DNA of 64,000 bases from Nymphaea colorata (taxonomy: Eukaryota; Streptophyta; Magnoliopsida; Nymphaeales; Nymphaeaceae): contig NC_045141.1 of the NCBI RefSeq assembly GCF_008831285.2, positions 21,138,848 through 21,202,847 on the forward strand. The letters run 5' to 3'. The position numbers and the translations under genes were made by a program. The notes beneath the pieces were generated by a model. The model searched no databases, was not told the DNA's origin, and saw only the letters and a program-made list of their open reading frames with translations. This document shows, piece by piece, positions 1 to 13,570 of this stretch (the first letter of the stretch is position 1; every line of letters starts with the position of its first letter).

Positions 1-21
1 TTTCACTCACCCGCTTTGTAA

Positions 22-90
22 AGGGTGTTTGATGAACTTGAAAAAGTTCAAGAAGGGTAACCCGTACCATTTCTCCATCAAACGCCCCCT
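22..90. mobile_element. 70-bp inverted-repeat element
   Basis: The left end reads GGGTGTTTGATG and the right end reads CATCAAACGCCC, which is its reverse complement with one mismatch. TAAAG lies on both sides and could be a target-site duplication. The core is too short to code for anything. It looks like a heavily deleted miniature inverted-repeat element, but assignment to a superfamily is not possible. Confidence 0.4.
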
Positions 91-95
91 AAAGT

Positions 96-2415
96 TCCTT
101 TAATTGGTCAAAAGTGGGGGTCACAATTGTATAATATAACTTTTTTCTAGAACACCAATGTAATCGAAACATAAAAAAAAGCTTTCCATCATGAGTTCGA
201 AGCCCACAAGGGTAATAATATTTTATGCCCATAAGGCAAACCTTATCTTACTAAGTTTTTCTTTATTACAATCTCTCATTCAAGTTGAGAGAAGGCGGCT
301 GTGAAAAGTCATGTTGGCCAATTAAATAAAGTAGAGGAAAAAAATATTTTTTTAAATTAAACCGCGAACAGGAAGTTAACAACCTACCACTTGATTCTTT
401 AAAGAAGGCTCGATTGCCCCTACATTCACCTTACCTTTTCAGGGTTTTGAATTGCATCGAAACGTGAGGTGACGTATACGAGGACACTTTCTATTTGTAA
501 CGTTACAAAACAGGTTTTGTGACCCCAATTATTCATATGATTTGTTGCCCCTTAAAATTAAAGTTAAAAACAACCCAGCCAAAGGAACTGAACATTAATG
601 TGTTTCTTCATTTTAAGAGAAAGAATAAATATTTATAACTAAATAAGGCAAGTTGAAAAAATATAAAACTTAACATTTGCAACCGACCTGCTTGAAGTTG
701 GCGCTTTTACAGGGAGCACAAAAATTGAACATTTTTAGTTGCATCATGTATTGTTTAGATTCAGGTTGAGTTTGGCCTCACTTGAGTCTAAGAGTTGAAC
801 TGTTTGGCCCTCCCCTAAAAAAAACCTTGTCTTCGCCCTTGGTCTTTTGTGCCTCTGCGGCTGTTAGGTAAAAGTTTTGGTTAAAATGTTTAGAAAAGTG
901 AAGCAGCTTGTTCGTAACATTAACATTATAACCAAAAGGGTGCTCTCTCGATAAAGTATGAATAAATATGAACCCTAATTTGCGTGTGAAGAGGAATCTG
1001 AATTGAATGTTTTTGTCTTTTGTATACTTATAAATTACCTAAAGTATCTAAATACAAGAAAATAGAAGAAGTGGTCCTTACTCAGTCCTTAACGTACGTG
1101 AGATTTTAATTTAAAGCTAATCATTTACCTAATTTCAATATTCATATACACCGGTAGATGTGATTTACACCCAATTGGTATTAGAAGGCAAACATGTACT
1201 TTTTGCTTCAAAAATAGTGCTCCGCAATTAATCACAAAAAACCCCATGGATCTCCCAATAACATGAAGTCCTCATTCGATGGAACTCCCTATATCTCTTT
1301 TAAGTTGAACAACATTATTTTTCTGAAAAAAAAATGATAATAATAAAGTTGTGTTTAAATGACGCCCTTAAAAGAAAAGGTTTTCTAAAAATTTAGGTTG
1401 ACAACTTGATTTGTACGTTTGGATAACAAAATAAAAACAATGGTTTCTATGAAAAACTTGGAGCATTTGACCACTTCAAATTTAAAATCTACGGGTTTGA
1501 TGTGGATATGACATGACATACTTTTGCGATCTATAATCAAATTCACGATTCATCAAACTAAGGCTCTTTTAGGTTATCCACACCATTTTAAAAATGTCAT
1601 TTTGTCAAAACTTACTTTTTTACAAAGTCAGTTTTGGCAATCATCCGAACACATTTTAATTGTTGTCTAAAGCCGTGTTTAAGGGCATCCTAAAACGTGC
1701 ACTGTTTGGGAACAGTAACATACTATTATTGTTATATGCCTTACTTATCTGCTTTACTTTTTTGGACATATGTATGAAACAGTAACATACTATTACTTTT
1801 CTAAACAACCCCTTATTAAAGAACATTATAAAAGTGATTAATGAAAAAAACATTGTGTTATTGAAATTCATGTCCCTAAAACAAAGATTTCTTGAACACC
1901 ACGTTCTTACACCAAAACCAAGGATGATTATGAATGTTATTTTTATATCTAATAATTAAACATCAGATACACTGACACAATGTTTTATGAAGCAAGAACA
2001 TCTTACTTTGAAATATGTATTCCACAAACATTGCTTGTGTTTCACGAACACAAATTTCTCTTTGCCGACACCTTTCCATGTGAAACAAAGGAGAAACACA
2101 AATAGACACTATAGACAACCACCAAAGGCTTTGAGCACATCCCAAAAGAATTTTCCCTCTTCTAAAGAAAGAAAAGTGAAATGCAGGCATTTAATAACTC
2201 ACTCAAAATAACTTTTAATGTGATACTCCTACCTTTATATTTCATTTTCTCAAAAAAAAGGTCTTCGTAGGGTCTACTGTTTGGGAGACTTGTCATCATC
2301 ACAGAGAACAATAACGCAACTGGTTTAAACAGTGACGAGTGGTTCGGAATTGTTAACCTTTTGATCCTTTGAAAATGTAGAATAGGCATGAAGTTTCCAG
2401 GAACTTCTGTCCTCT
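96..2415. other. Intergenic, no gene seen
   Basis: AT-rich DNA with only short open frames full of rare or hydrophobic runs, no splice-linked coding blocks and no recognised domain. I see no RNA gene or clear full-length transposon here. Confidence 0.6.
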
Positions 2416-2416
2416 A

Positions 2417-2460
2417 CAGTGGTGGAGTCAGGATTTTTTTTTGCCGAGGAGCAATCGAAT
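2417..2460 (+). repeat. CAGTGGYGGAGYCAGG-type repeat end
   Basis: The segment begins CAGTGGTGGAGTCAGGATTT followed by a T run. The same terminal word recurs near 4727, near 4906 (reverse orientation) and near 55930 (reverse orientation). This word is widespread in plant genomes at the ends of small dispersed repeats. Only one end is clear here, so the element length is unknown. Confidence 0.4.
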
Positions 2461-4720
2461 CGTTATCGAATCGTTAGCTCAAGTTTGACGTGGGCACCCC
2501 ATATAATTTTTAAGTTATTAAAATTTAAAAATACTTTTGATGGTTGGTACGAAGTGGGGCTTACATCGGCCACAAGTATCTCGGCCACTGGTCCTGAAAT
2601 ATGTGGACATGGAACAGAACTAAGATGCTTGTAACCTTATGCTGGTAATCACTAGGACCTCGACACCACAGATTTGAGATGGAAACCACCTCCCCCCCAC
2701 CCAACTAAAAAAAAAAGAAAATTCCAACTTTAAATCCATGGTTTTTAACATTTAAGTAGATCTTATATTCATGTTAGTTACTAAGATCATCAATTTGTTT
2801 AAAATGAGGGCCTCTCAAAGCACACCTTTTAATGCAGCATCGGATTTAAGATATGAAGCTATCAGCCTTACGGAAATATAATTATTAATAATGATTCGGC
2901 CTTGCGACATTTTGAGTGATGGTGAAATTCATGAATTTTTTGCTCTTCTCTTGGCCCCATTTAGTGTGGTTTACTTGTATGTTTTGAAACTCAAGATTTT
3001 GACGCATGAGATTTTTCCAAAAGCCAACGCAATGCTGACAATAGGGGCTGGGATCAAGCTGACTTGAAGAACAAAATTAATATGCCAAAAATGTTGAAAC
3101 ATGGCCCATAAAAAGCCAAGCCGTTTTTGCCATTAGAAGCAACACTTGGTACTTAAATAAAAATTTTTCATTTTGATCTTCTACCATCTTTTTTGGTGAA
3201 GGAGGAACTCCCCAAAGGCTAGACCAACTTAGTCCTCAATAATTTTACACGCTTCAATGTCAGATCCAAGTTGGTTCGACAAGTCAAGATCTCTGAATTT
3301 CAAGTACATGATCTTAAATTCCTTGTCTGATAGATGTGCTATTTGAGAGAAATGGATTCAACAACCCTTAAGGGGCATTTGATAGTCTCAAATTTAAGAT
3401 CCTTAAGATTTCTTGAGAGCCATGAACTTAAAGTCATACCCTCCCAGCTCCGATCTTCAATATGCCCTTCTTTTAGTGCAAAGAAGTAAAATAAGGATCT
3501 CTTGGATCTTAGGTCAGAACCAAGATCTTTAGTTTGATGAAATATGACTTTTACTATAAATCTTTTGCCATGACAGGAAAAACATACCTATCAGAACAAG
3601 TACACAATAAAAGAATAACGGATCGGCGAGCAGAATAACAAGGTTGAGACTTGACCAACCCCGCGTCTTTAACTTGACACCCTTCACATTCTCCTCTTGC
3701 CGTCGGGTGATGCCCACCGCCCGTCACGCCATTCCTCCTGCACTCGTCTTCGCTAATAAATAAATTAATAAATAAAGAGAAGAAATTCTTGGCCTAAGTA
3801 AGGTGCCAAAGTGTCAGGACGTAAAAATAATTTTCTTTGATAATGTTAATGTTGTTCATTGAAATTATTGCCTACTGCCCAGGCTTTCATATTTACATAT
3901 TCCACATTGATGCCACCACTGAGCAACAAAAGATATATAATGAGCCACATGGGTCAGTACCTCAGGCCCAACCACCATCAACAACCCCATAGCCTCATGC
4001 AGACCCTTCATCTCAATGATAAACAGTCATAAATTGAGGAAGCACTGAACTGCACATTATTGAGCATCCAAAGTTCATGTGATCATTAGAGAAGAACATG
4101 TTGTTGCATGCTTATTATATTTTGCATTGCGCAATTGGATGGTGCTGCAACTCTCACACCATTGGCCAATCATCAAATTTCAAGTAATCCAACTTACCCA
4201 ACTTGCATCTATACATGTATATATTAATGTTGGGTGGGTCACAAGGATTCTTCTCATCTGGTAGGGGGGGCCTGTAAGGAAGACTAAGTCAATATGGAGT
4301 CATAAAATATTATGAGGACCCACTTTTAATGGGTTGGAACTAGGCCTTTTTCATTTTAAAGGAAAACGCTCGGTTAGGAGTGGCTGGTTGGAATTAATTG
4401 TAAAAATGAGCTTGATCAGTACTCTATATTTTTTAATAGAAGTTACACTTTGTTGATCAGATAAGGTTGCAAATTAATGCTTGGATTTGGATCAGATAAA
4501 CACATGAGAAATCAGTTTGGTGTTAAACCAGAGAGTACTTCAAAATGAGAATTAAAGTTAAACCCAAATTTTGAATTGTTATCATAGTCGCTCTTTCATG
4601 GAAATGGAAAGTCTGGTGATTTCGGGTGTGCAGGAAGATTAATCCCACCACTTGAGCGAGAGACAAGAGGCAAAGTCTCCTCCTTCCCTTTGTCCCTCGT
4701 TTTTTTACAAACGTAATCAG
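2461..4720. other. Intergenic, no gene seen
   Basis: No coding block or RNA gene is supported. Around 3371-3545 a stretch starting GGGGCATTTGATAG is rich in repeated AAGATC words and may be a decayed small transposon, since the same GTTTGATAG-type end recurs elsewhere in the window. Confidence 0.5.
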
Positions 4721-4726
4721 TTGGGT

Positions 4727-4908
4727 TCAGTAGCGGAGCTACTTGTTGGCTGGGGTGGGCCCCTGCCCACGCCAGTCCATAAAAAATTTCATTATATTGT
4801 GTTAACTTCAAGTTGTTATGACTCTGAAATTTTATGCAATGCCCACACCAAAGTTGTGTCATCAATGCAAGTGCCCCATGGATGAAAAGTCTTGGCTCCG
4901 CCACTGGT
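4727..4908. mobile_element. Small element with CAGTAGCGGAGC / GGCTCCGCCACTG ends
   Basis: The left end is CAGTAGCGGAGCTAC and the right end is GGCTCCGCCACTG, nearly reverse complements, about 180 bp apart. The interior includes the word GTGGGCCCCTGCCCACGCC and is otherwise AT-rich with no coding capacity. It is the most complete of several copies in the window and is probably a non-autonomous dispersed repeat. Confidence 0.5.
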
Positions 4909-4909
4909 T

Positions 4910-6900
4910 GGGTTTCTGGTCGGCAGTAAGGGTAGGTACTTTTTTTTTGGTGGTTGCTAGTAAAAGCTGTTGTATTTCAAGATATTCAGAAAATATAGGA
5001 GGCCCAAGACAAAGGTGAAAACAGAATTTTCAAGAATCATGAAAATTAAAATTTGAAATAGGATTAATGAGCTTTAAATTTTGTGAACATGACAACAAGT
5101 TCCTACTTAAGTCCAATTCGGAGAGCTAAATATATAAAAATTAAGTGTCGAATTGACTAAGTAGTTAAAACATAGGCAGACTGCTGTATCAACCCTCTAC
5201 ATCGGCTTACCCGATGGGGTTGGTGGTGCATTAACAATACGTCCTTAGTTTCATTCCTATGGGTGCTATTCTTCTGAAGGTAGAATGCCACAAACAGTCA
5301 GAAGGTGCGGCGATTCTATCCTAAACAGTAAAAAACAGTGAGCACCTGCACAACTCTAAGGCGAAGGAGCATGTCGGGCTCCAAAGAGGTGGGTCATAAT
5401 CCTCTCTTCAAAATTTTTCTCTTTTTTTTTTTCCTATCAATTGGAATGTACGCGCCACCAAGTCTTAGAAGGACAGCACGATGAAGAAAAAGGCTCAAAA
5501 GACAACATATCCAAGTTTCTGCAACAATATGCTAGAATTCGTACATGATCTAATTTGTCATATTCATCAACCTTTTACTTTAATATATATGCCCACCCAT
5601 GATTCTTCCAGCACTATCCACGTAATATGAACACATATTACCAACATACGAATATGCCAATGGTGGAAAAACCATGCTTTTTTCAGCGGCAACTCTGTTC
5701 ATCACAACTCCGTTTTCTTTTTTGGGATCACATAAACTATACAGATCCAATCTTCATGTCCAAAAATCCTTTAAGTAAACAAAAAATTAAATCATTTCTT
5801 CAAAACCGTCGCCTAAAACCATCCTCCAACACAACTTACAGACCCAAAGGGTTAAAGGAAAATTAAAAATTATATGGAAGACTCGGCAGAACCTTAGCTC
5901 AGTAAGGGCGAAGGTTCTTTCTTCATTTTATATTCATGTATACACAGCACTGGAACGAAGCAACTTACGACGTACTGAATAAAGTTTGGCCGTTGAGTTG
6001 ACCGACAACTGAGATGAAACACATAACAGTCCAAACGATCTACAGGAAAGGAAAGGTGGTGGTCGTGACAGGTGCCCCATGAGTCACCCGCTGAGTTACG
6101 TGCACCGCTGCTGTTGGTCGACACGTACTCACCTAGACGTTTTATTTTTTATGATGCCTAGGAGGAGGTGTCTGCTTTAGTTACTGACGCCTTACCTTCT
6201 CCAACCTCGGTTTAAGAGCACGGTTTACTGCAACATCTTCAGGCATTTAGCTGTAAGATCTTTCTTTCTTTCTTTCTGCCTTGGTTTTCTTTGTTTGAAA
6301 TATCAGAGAGAGAGAGAGAGGGAGGGAGGAGGCAGCAAGCAGAGCCGGAAACAAACAACCCTTGAAAGAGATCTGAATGGGCTTCTGTGGTGCCATACCT
6401 ACCCAACGGAGTAGCGTTTATTTAAATGTGAAGATTAGTTTAGACTCGAAGGAATAAGAGCTTATCCAATGGGATGATGCTCACAGGTAATCACGTTTGG
6501 ATATCCATGAGATTTCATTTGAGTAAATTTTATGGCGTTATTTCACGTGGGGAGCAGAACAATTTGCTCCTAATTGAGATGTACGCCTCGCATTTCTTAA
6601 ATATCTAATCAGAATCAAAATTGAAAAGTTTTTTTGGGTCCAGAAAGGACTTACCCAAGAATCAAAAAGTCGTCGGAGTTGTGTATGATAAGCCGGATTA
6701 TTCGAAGCTTAGATTCGCCGACATAGTCTGAGGAGTGTCACGGTCTTAGATTTGAGTCTGTTCTGCTCGGACCTGAGTTTTGGGGGATCGGTTGAACGGA
6801 TTTCGTGCAGAAGCAGTGTGTTACTCGGAATTGACTCCTTCCTCTTGATGGGTTGTGCTTGTGGAGAGTTGCAGGGAAGAGCGATGTATTTTTATTTTTT
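4910..6900. other. Intergenic, upstream of NF-YA
   Basis: No supported gene. A GA-rich microsatellite lies at about 6305-6330. The segment 5170-5420 has a higher GC content and may be an old dispersed repeat. The last kilobase is probably promoter DNA of the NF-YA gene downstream, but I could not pick a single convincing TATA box. Confidence 0.5.
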
Positions 6901-6999
6901 TCCTCATAGGAAGTAATCATAAATTATTAAAGCAAATCATGGTGGGGTTGCTTTGATAAAGTAACTAGAAAATACCCATTGCTGCAATTTGTTTATCTT

Positions 7000-7349
7000 T
7001 GGCGTGCCGATTGAAAAGAGAAAGAGGGAGTTTAGAGAGAGAGAGAGAGAGAGTATAAGTTGAAGTCACATCAGTGATCGTCTTTCTCGTCTCGGGTCGT
7101 CCGTTTCTGGCAGACCGACGGGAAGAAAGAAGCAAACACAGAGAATCAAAAGAGAGAGAATCAAAAGCCATAGCCAGACAGCCCCTCTTTCTGTCTCTCT
7201 TCCTCCCGCTCTGAATCTCCTTCTCTTCTTTTTTCCTCCTTCTGCACCTGCCTGCCTTGTTCTTCTTTGAGGTTGGTTCGTTGCTCTCGCTTATTCCCTT
7301 TTCCTTTCTTTCTTTTTGAGTTTGTTCCTTCTTCTTGTTTTGGGCGTCG
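7000..7349 (+). other. Probable 5'UTR exon of the NF-YA gene
   Basis: A CT-rich leader with a GA/CT microsatellite near 7036-7054 ends at GGGCGTCG followed by GTAAGAAG, a strong donor. The next strong acceptor that leads into coding sequence is at 8237. A long 5'UTR intron is common in plant NF-YA genes. The transcription start is not resolved; the start coordinate is approximate. Confidence 0.5.
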
Positions 7350-8248
7350 GTAAGAAGAGATTTGGCTCAATTTTTCCCTGCTGGTCCTCAGGATTTGGTG
7401 GATTTCTGTTAACTTTATGGAATTCGTTTTCCGTGCTGGTTGTCAGACTCGGGAATTTGGGTTTGTGCTAGCTTGATGGTTTCTCCTCGTCTGCTCATAT
7501 GGGTGAAGTCTGTTTTCACCCTGATTGTTGATGTCGCGTTTGTCTGCTGTTGTTTCTTCTTATGATTTTTGCTTCGGTTAGTTAGGTAGAACATGCTTCA
7601 CTTTTCATATGGCTACTCTTTACATGCACTCGAAAAAGGTCGTCGAAGTTGTTTTAATGGGTTATTCAATAAACTGCTGAATACCTCGTCCATGAATGGA
7701 AAGGAGAAACGGAGAAGAAGAGGAGAGAAATGAAGCGTGTGCACGCCCTCGCGTGCGTAAGTGATGAGGGGAGGAGGAGCCTGTTCTTGCATGTTTGTGT
7801 ATTGAACAGCCAATCCGCAATCTGTAGATTTAGCATCGTCCTGGCTGCTTTACCCTTTCTTCGGATGGTAATAACTGGAAGAAAAAGGCCCTTACTGATT
7901 GCAAGTGTCAGCTATTGGTCTAGCATCCGACTTCGGCTATCTTCAGTTATTACTCTTTATAAGCTTTTGCAGCTTAACTTGTGTGCTTGTTGCAGTTATT
8001 ACTTTCTTCTTATAGTTCTTCCTTTCCTGATTTAATCATAGGGATGTACCTTCTTAGCAGTGTTTTCTAAAACTCTATACTATTGTGCTTCAACTAGCTC
8101 CGATGCGGATGCAAAAACATGTGAATTATCATGGGATCATTTAGTTTTCCTGTGTAGGTAGATGGAAATTTCATGTTAAAAATCTTGGAATAACCTACTT
8201 CTGATGAAAGTTTCTGCATTCCTCCAAAAAAATGCAGTCTCTGAGCGC

Positions 8249-11174
8249 ATGAAGTCAACAAAAGATGCGGAACATGGTTGCAGTAGCTCTGACTTCAGTT
8301 CTGGTAGCAGATTGAGCAGTCGACCTTGGTGGAGCTCTGCCCCGTCCTCATCTCTACAGCCTGCATGCTCCAAGAACTTGAACTTAAATACTGACTCCCT
8401 GTCCTTCCTTCAAAGTCCTCAGGAGAAAGCAGGAACTAAAGCGTCTTCGATTCTGTCTTTCTGTCATTCTCCTGAGGCAGCTGCTACGACCGAATCTGGT
8501 ACTACTCGAGTAAAACAGGCACTATCCTTGAACTTGGTGCTGTTGATTTCTTTATATTTGTTTCACATGAGTAGCTGCATATGAGAAATTAACAAGTTGA
8601 TGTCTTTCATCAATATTTATCGCTCTGCACAATCTATTTGTGGTCGCTGTTTTCTTGGACCATTTTTTCTGATATTAAACCATGCCATCCTGGTTGATGT
8701 TTTCCTTTCACTTTCCGTTTTCTCCATGTTTCTATTTTTTGTTTTTATTGTGCTTTAAATGTTTTGTCCTTCTCCAATGCCTTCTTGTTCTTTATTGCTA
8801 TGATTTGAGCAACTTTATGTTAATCTACCTCAAAAATGCAGGAAATTTACCATTTCCAATTTTGTGTGTCTGCTTGTCCAGGTTGATTGATACTACATAT
8901 ATTGTAGAAGGTCGGGTAGGCCTTTGTATGCTTTTTGATGATAATAAATGCTAGGCCGTACTATCTTTACCTCGTTGGACATAGTATTGTTAGCTAATTC
9001 ATGTGCAAGGACCTCCAGTTAGCTTGGCCCAAACGGGAAGGGCGTTGTTGTGAGTTTCAATTTGCTTGTACTTCACCTTTTTGTAGGTTTTATAGATGTC
9101 AATATGTTTCACTTTTGCGTTAAATTTTTTGAGTTATCTTCATCATTTGCCAGTCACATGACTTGAGCTGAATGAACTTGAGCTAGGCATGTCCTTATGT
9201 AGCCCTTCCAATTACAATTAGGTTGTTAATTATAGGAACAGCAGCATCTTACTTGCTTATGTTGAGTGCAATAACGAGCAATGCACTTCTGCAGTTGAAT
9301 CTCCAATGATCAGAAGGCGTTTTCTCTGTTTTCACAATATTATTTAATTGCTCTACATATCTCTGCAGATATTTGTTCACACCTAGTGAACCACATGATG
9401 ATTTTGTAATCTTGCCCATAGTTTTTTTTTTTTTTTAAAAAAAAAGAACCAAACTCTACTTAGTTAAACATTGAGGATCAATTTTTTTCTTTTGGTTTGT
9501 GCTATTGTATCTTGTAGGCATCAACGTGTGGCAAATAGCCTGCTGGGGCTGGACTAGTCTTGGGGTGGAGCCCCATAACGTGAAGCATTCCTTGCATGCC
9601 TTTTCCTTTTCACATGTTGATGATGCAGCCCTTTTACCCAAATTATGAAATTTGTTATTTGTACATTGTGATGAAAGTTATGGTTTTCTCGACAGTCACT
9701 AATAAAGGCAAACTGTGGATCTTGTTTGCCTACTCCTTAATCATACTGTTCCTATGATCCAGGTGATTCTCTAACGCATATGAAGGTTATCCCTTGTCCA
9801 ATCAGTATGGGAATTTCTTTGGAGAATTCTGAAGCTTATCCACCTTCATGTGGGGAATATATGCATTCAGTTGTAAGTTAGAAACTTAGAACTATGGGAA
9901 GATTGGCTGCAATAGTTTCTTTGCTCCAAAATTTGACTTTCTGCGCTATCATGTGCTCTCTTAGGTGCAAGTATCTCAGTCCTGTTCCAATCCATACTTT
10001 GGCAGTATGCTGACGCCATGTACACCTCAAGTTATGGTACATCAACTTCTCTTCTATCTGCATTTCAGGTTTCAACTTTCAAGCTTGAACTTGCAAAGCA
10101 ACTCAGAGATGCTAGCAGTTCCAACATGTTATAAAATCTTAAGAATACATTTCTCATCTGTTATAAGTTGATCTTTGGTGGTTTTCACTGCCAAAACTAT
10201 AGCTGATAACATTGCTTTTCTCTTGGAGACCAGCAGAACATTAAGCTAGGTTTGTGGAAATGTTCCAATTTTAGGGCCATAAACTATTTTCCTTGCAGGC
10301 AGAGGAAGATGACTGCATGATTTTTGTGCAAATTGCTTGCATAATAATGAAAATATCCAAATAGACTGCATATTCTTAATAGAAATACACATATATAATA
10401 GTATTTTTATATATTTTATGTTATTTTTATTTTAATTTGCTTATAAAAAGCGTGTATGAGTATGCACATGCAACAAACAAAATAACTGCATTCTCATGTG
10501 CTGGCCTTTGATCCACCTTTCAAATACAAGTTGAAATTTTTCATCAGGTGTACCTCCTAGAATCTGTTTGCACTGTCTCATGATTCTCATCCCAAAGTTG
10601 ATAGTGGTCTAGGATGCAGTTGACTCTCTTCATATCACTTGTGCATAAAGCATCTCAATTGTTAAAGGGGATTGCATCAAAACTATAGTTCGTTTTTATT
10701 CACTTAAACTTGTGGTTGCATGTCTAATATATGCCTGTTGATTTTTCCAGTTTCATTCGCAAACACTGGCACTTCAACATGGACGGGTGCTTTTGCCTCT
10801 AGATTTGACGGAAGAACCAGTTTATGTTAATGCAAAACAATATCGAGCAATACTTAGGCGCAGACAGTTTCGTGCCAAGTTAGAAGCTGAGAACAAACTA
10901 GTGAAGTCCAGAAAGGTATTCTTTTCTAATATTTGTTTTTAAGCTCTCCATATTTATATTCTTGTTATGTCTAGTAGAATATTTGGCTGGCTGCTTTCTG
11001 GAACTAGGTCACGGCTATCATTAGTTCTCATCTTCATTAGTTGGTCAAAGTGAATTGAGTTTGTTTTGCATATCAGTATAGTTATGTAACTAGGTGCAGC
11101 ACACCTGTATGACATGGTGCGATGCAGTTTGCATTACAGGTCCGGATCTGGACCCGTTCAAGAAGTCGATGAAT

Positions 11175-11224
<50 letters not shown>

Positions 11225-12517
11225 GAAGGGTTTTTTTTTTGGTTGGGGTGTGTCATGTGTGCGTGTGTTGTGAGGCTGTATATGATAGAACCCATCCACT
11301 TGCTCTTTGTTTGTATGTAATTTACTTTTACCACCTTGCTTTTCTTTTTATCTTTCTATGCTAGCATCAAAGTTTTGTTAGTAAGCGGAAGCAGTCATGG
11401 GGTCAGAAGTTAGATATAGAAGTTTAGAACATGGCAACCTGTTTATTTGCTTTACTGAAATGGCCATGGTTATCTCCTACATCTATACTGAAATACAACC
11501 ATGTCGGTGGTGATCATATGTGACCAGATGAGTGAGAAATGCGGTTACAGAAAGTGGCTCTTTAGACCACATTTCTTATTACATATTTTCTACAGTCTTT
11601 GAGCTCAACTTGTGGATGTGTCTGGTCTTGGATTATATTGGATTACGATGAGTTTCCTGGTCGTGTTTACTCTCTGAAACATGTTCAACATTCAAAAGTC
11701 TTAATTTGGATTTTATCTTTCTCCCCTTTCTTTCTGTTTCTTTTCAATGGGAGTCATTCATTCTCTGTCGTGGATGTTGGTCGGCAAACAGCTGCTCACC
11801 GATAGACTTCAGGTGTACTTGTAATTATTGCCGACAGACTGTTCTGGTCTTATGCCCTCCCATATCTTCTTCTGTTTGAGACGTGCTAAATGCACCCAAC
11901 TTAAAGTACGTCTTGACGTTCATCTTTCACGTTTTTGGTTCATATATTGGTTTCACTACAAGTCTACCTCAAAATGGATATTCGTATGTCCATGGAATTA
12001 TTAGAACATGATATAGTCTTTGTGATTGATTTATCCGTATTTGATATGATATTTTGAGGGTAAGATGCTTTCTATGCAATCTGTCTATGAGCTTGTAAGC
12101 TGTATCTTCCATCTTTTCTGATACCTGTCAATTCTACCTGAACCTATAAGCCCGTCTTTTCTATTTGTGGCATTTACTGTATTTGCTTCTCCTAACCAAT
12201 TCCTTCTGCTGTGGTGATGGGTATCCCATCAGCCTTATCTTCACGAATCTCGTCATCTTCATGCACTGAAGCGAGCTCGTGGCTGTGGAGGCCGATTTCT
12301 GAACACTAAGAAGAACCCTGAAATTTCAGATGCCGCTCCTCCCGAGCCTGGCAGCTCATCTTCTGATGTTGTGCAGTCGGAAAATGGAAATGCAAGTTGT
12401 TTAGATGGTGCAAGAAATAGTTCAGAGGTGAGCAGTAATCTGGAACTGTGCTCTGGAATGTTCGGCCGGTATTACAATTCGGTTGACTATACACACGGTC
12501 TTCAACAGCATTTCTAG
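8249..12517 (+). CDS. NF-YA (HAP2/CBF-B) subunit of the CCAAT-binding factor
   Basis: DNA-binding subunit of the heterotrimeric nuclear factor NF-Y, which binds CCAAT boxes with NF-YB and NF-YC. Coding exons are 8249-8498, 9763-9872, 9965-10036, 10751-10915 and 12233-12517. They add up to 882 nt, 293 residues, with consistent phases. The start ATG lies 11 nt inside the exon after acceptor AATGCAG. Residues about 165-226 are the conserved NF-YA domain: the YVNAKQY helix and RRRQ-RAK block for subunit interaction, then [26 protein letters not shown] for CCAAT contact. The N-terminal part carries the PWW motif seen in many plant members. The intron after exon 5 splits the domain and holds a (GA)n tract. 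The [10 protein letters not shown] lead-in and ALKRARG block suggest the group with Arabidopsis NF-YA3/5/6/8. An unusual feature is phenylalanine in RRQFRAK where small residues are usual. The C terminus is short and Ser/Asn-rich. Confidence 0.93.
11180..11221. repeat. (GA)n microsatellite in NF-YA intron
   Basis: About 21 uninterrupted GA units inside the intron that splits the NF-YA domain. Likely length-polymorphic. Confidence 0.95.
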
Positions 12518-12657
12518 CCTTCAGCCCGTCTTTCCTGGCAAGATGCTTTTCATGGACAAATCCGGTGACTGGTTAACTTACCGGTAATCGTGGGGACTGT
12601 GGCGGTCAATGTCTTGCCTGAAAAACCGCTTGACTTCGTTTCCAAGAAGTATGGTGG

Positions 12658-12678
12658 TTGGCAAATCATCCTTGGCTT
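12658..12678 (+). promoter_or_regulatory. miR169 target site in the NF-YA 3'UTR
   Basis: The sequence TTGGCAAATCATCCTTGG, followed by CTT, lies about 140 nt after the stop codon. It is nearly fully complementary to the plant miR169 family, whose known conserved targets are NF-YA 3'UTRs. It predicts post-transcriptional cleavage of this mRNA, for example in nutrient and drought responses. Only the site is seen; the microRNA gene is not in the window. Confidence 0.88.
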
Positions 12679-12679
12679 T

Positions 12680-13570
12680 TTTTTTTTCTTTCTTCCTTTC
12701 TCTGCCACTCGGTTTATTTAGGTCAACCTCTGTTTTCTGTTTCAAACATCAAATGATGCTGTTAGAAAAATTAACTGGTAAGCATCAGTCTTTGTCAAAC
12801 GACATATTTGAGTTCTGATTTCATATGTTCATATTTGTTTTGCTTGCTTGCTCTTTAATTGCTCTCTTTGTTTTCCTCCTTTTAATTGTCCTCTCAGAGG
12901 CTCCCTTAGCTCGTTGATTCGGCAGGTGGATGCTGTTGACCGTTGGTTTCTTTCCATTGTGAATTTGAACAGAGCCCGGTGAAAACGGGTTCAACCAAAG
13001 ATCTATGAACAGTGGAGGAGGTGATTATTGAGGGGACTAGCTTCGCTACTCCGATTGAGTACCCTTTCTGGTTATTAAGATAAAATTTGTTTAAGAGCTA
13101 CTAATTGGCTAACTCAAATTGGTACATGTAAGTACGAGCTATGGCTAAGTACGAGCAAATTGGTCATTGTTTGACTCCTCTTCTGGGGTGATCTAGTGAA
13201 AAGCCACAAGCAAGGTGTTGTAGAGGATGATGTTCCTTCTCAAGTAGGGTTTATTCAAAAGTCACAAGGTTTCTGCGGTGCGGGAGATTGATTATCTCTC
13301 AATGAATTGCCACAAGTAGCGCCAGTAGAAAAAGGAAAACAGCAAGGGCGCATCATTTGAATACCAAACCAAGCTTCAAAAAGAGGGGAGATGAGAATTC
13401 TCATCTACATGTAAATAGATCATTTTCATAATCTCACAATTTCGAGCCCTGTTAATAAATTGAGAGAGCCAGAAACAAGCTCAGGCGACTGGTTGCCAGC
13501 AGGCCTCTGGCAAGAAACGATTGGAAACATATTAACAATCTCGTGGAAGAGATTGACACGATTCTAGCTC
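12680..13570. other. 3'UTR of NF-YA and convergent intergenic space
   Basis: Holds the rest of the NF-YA 3'UTR and, from the other side, the ENH1 3'UTR. No additional gene is supported. The two genes converge, so overlap of their 3' ends is possible. Confidence 0.5.
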
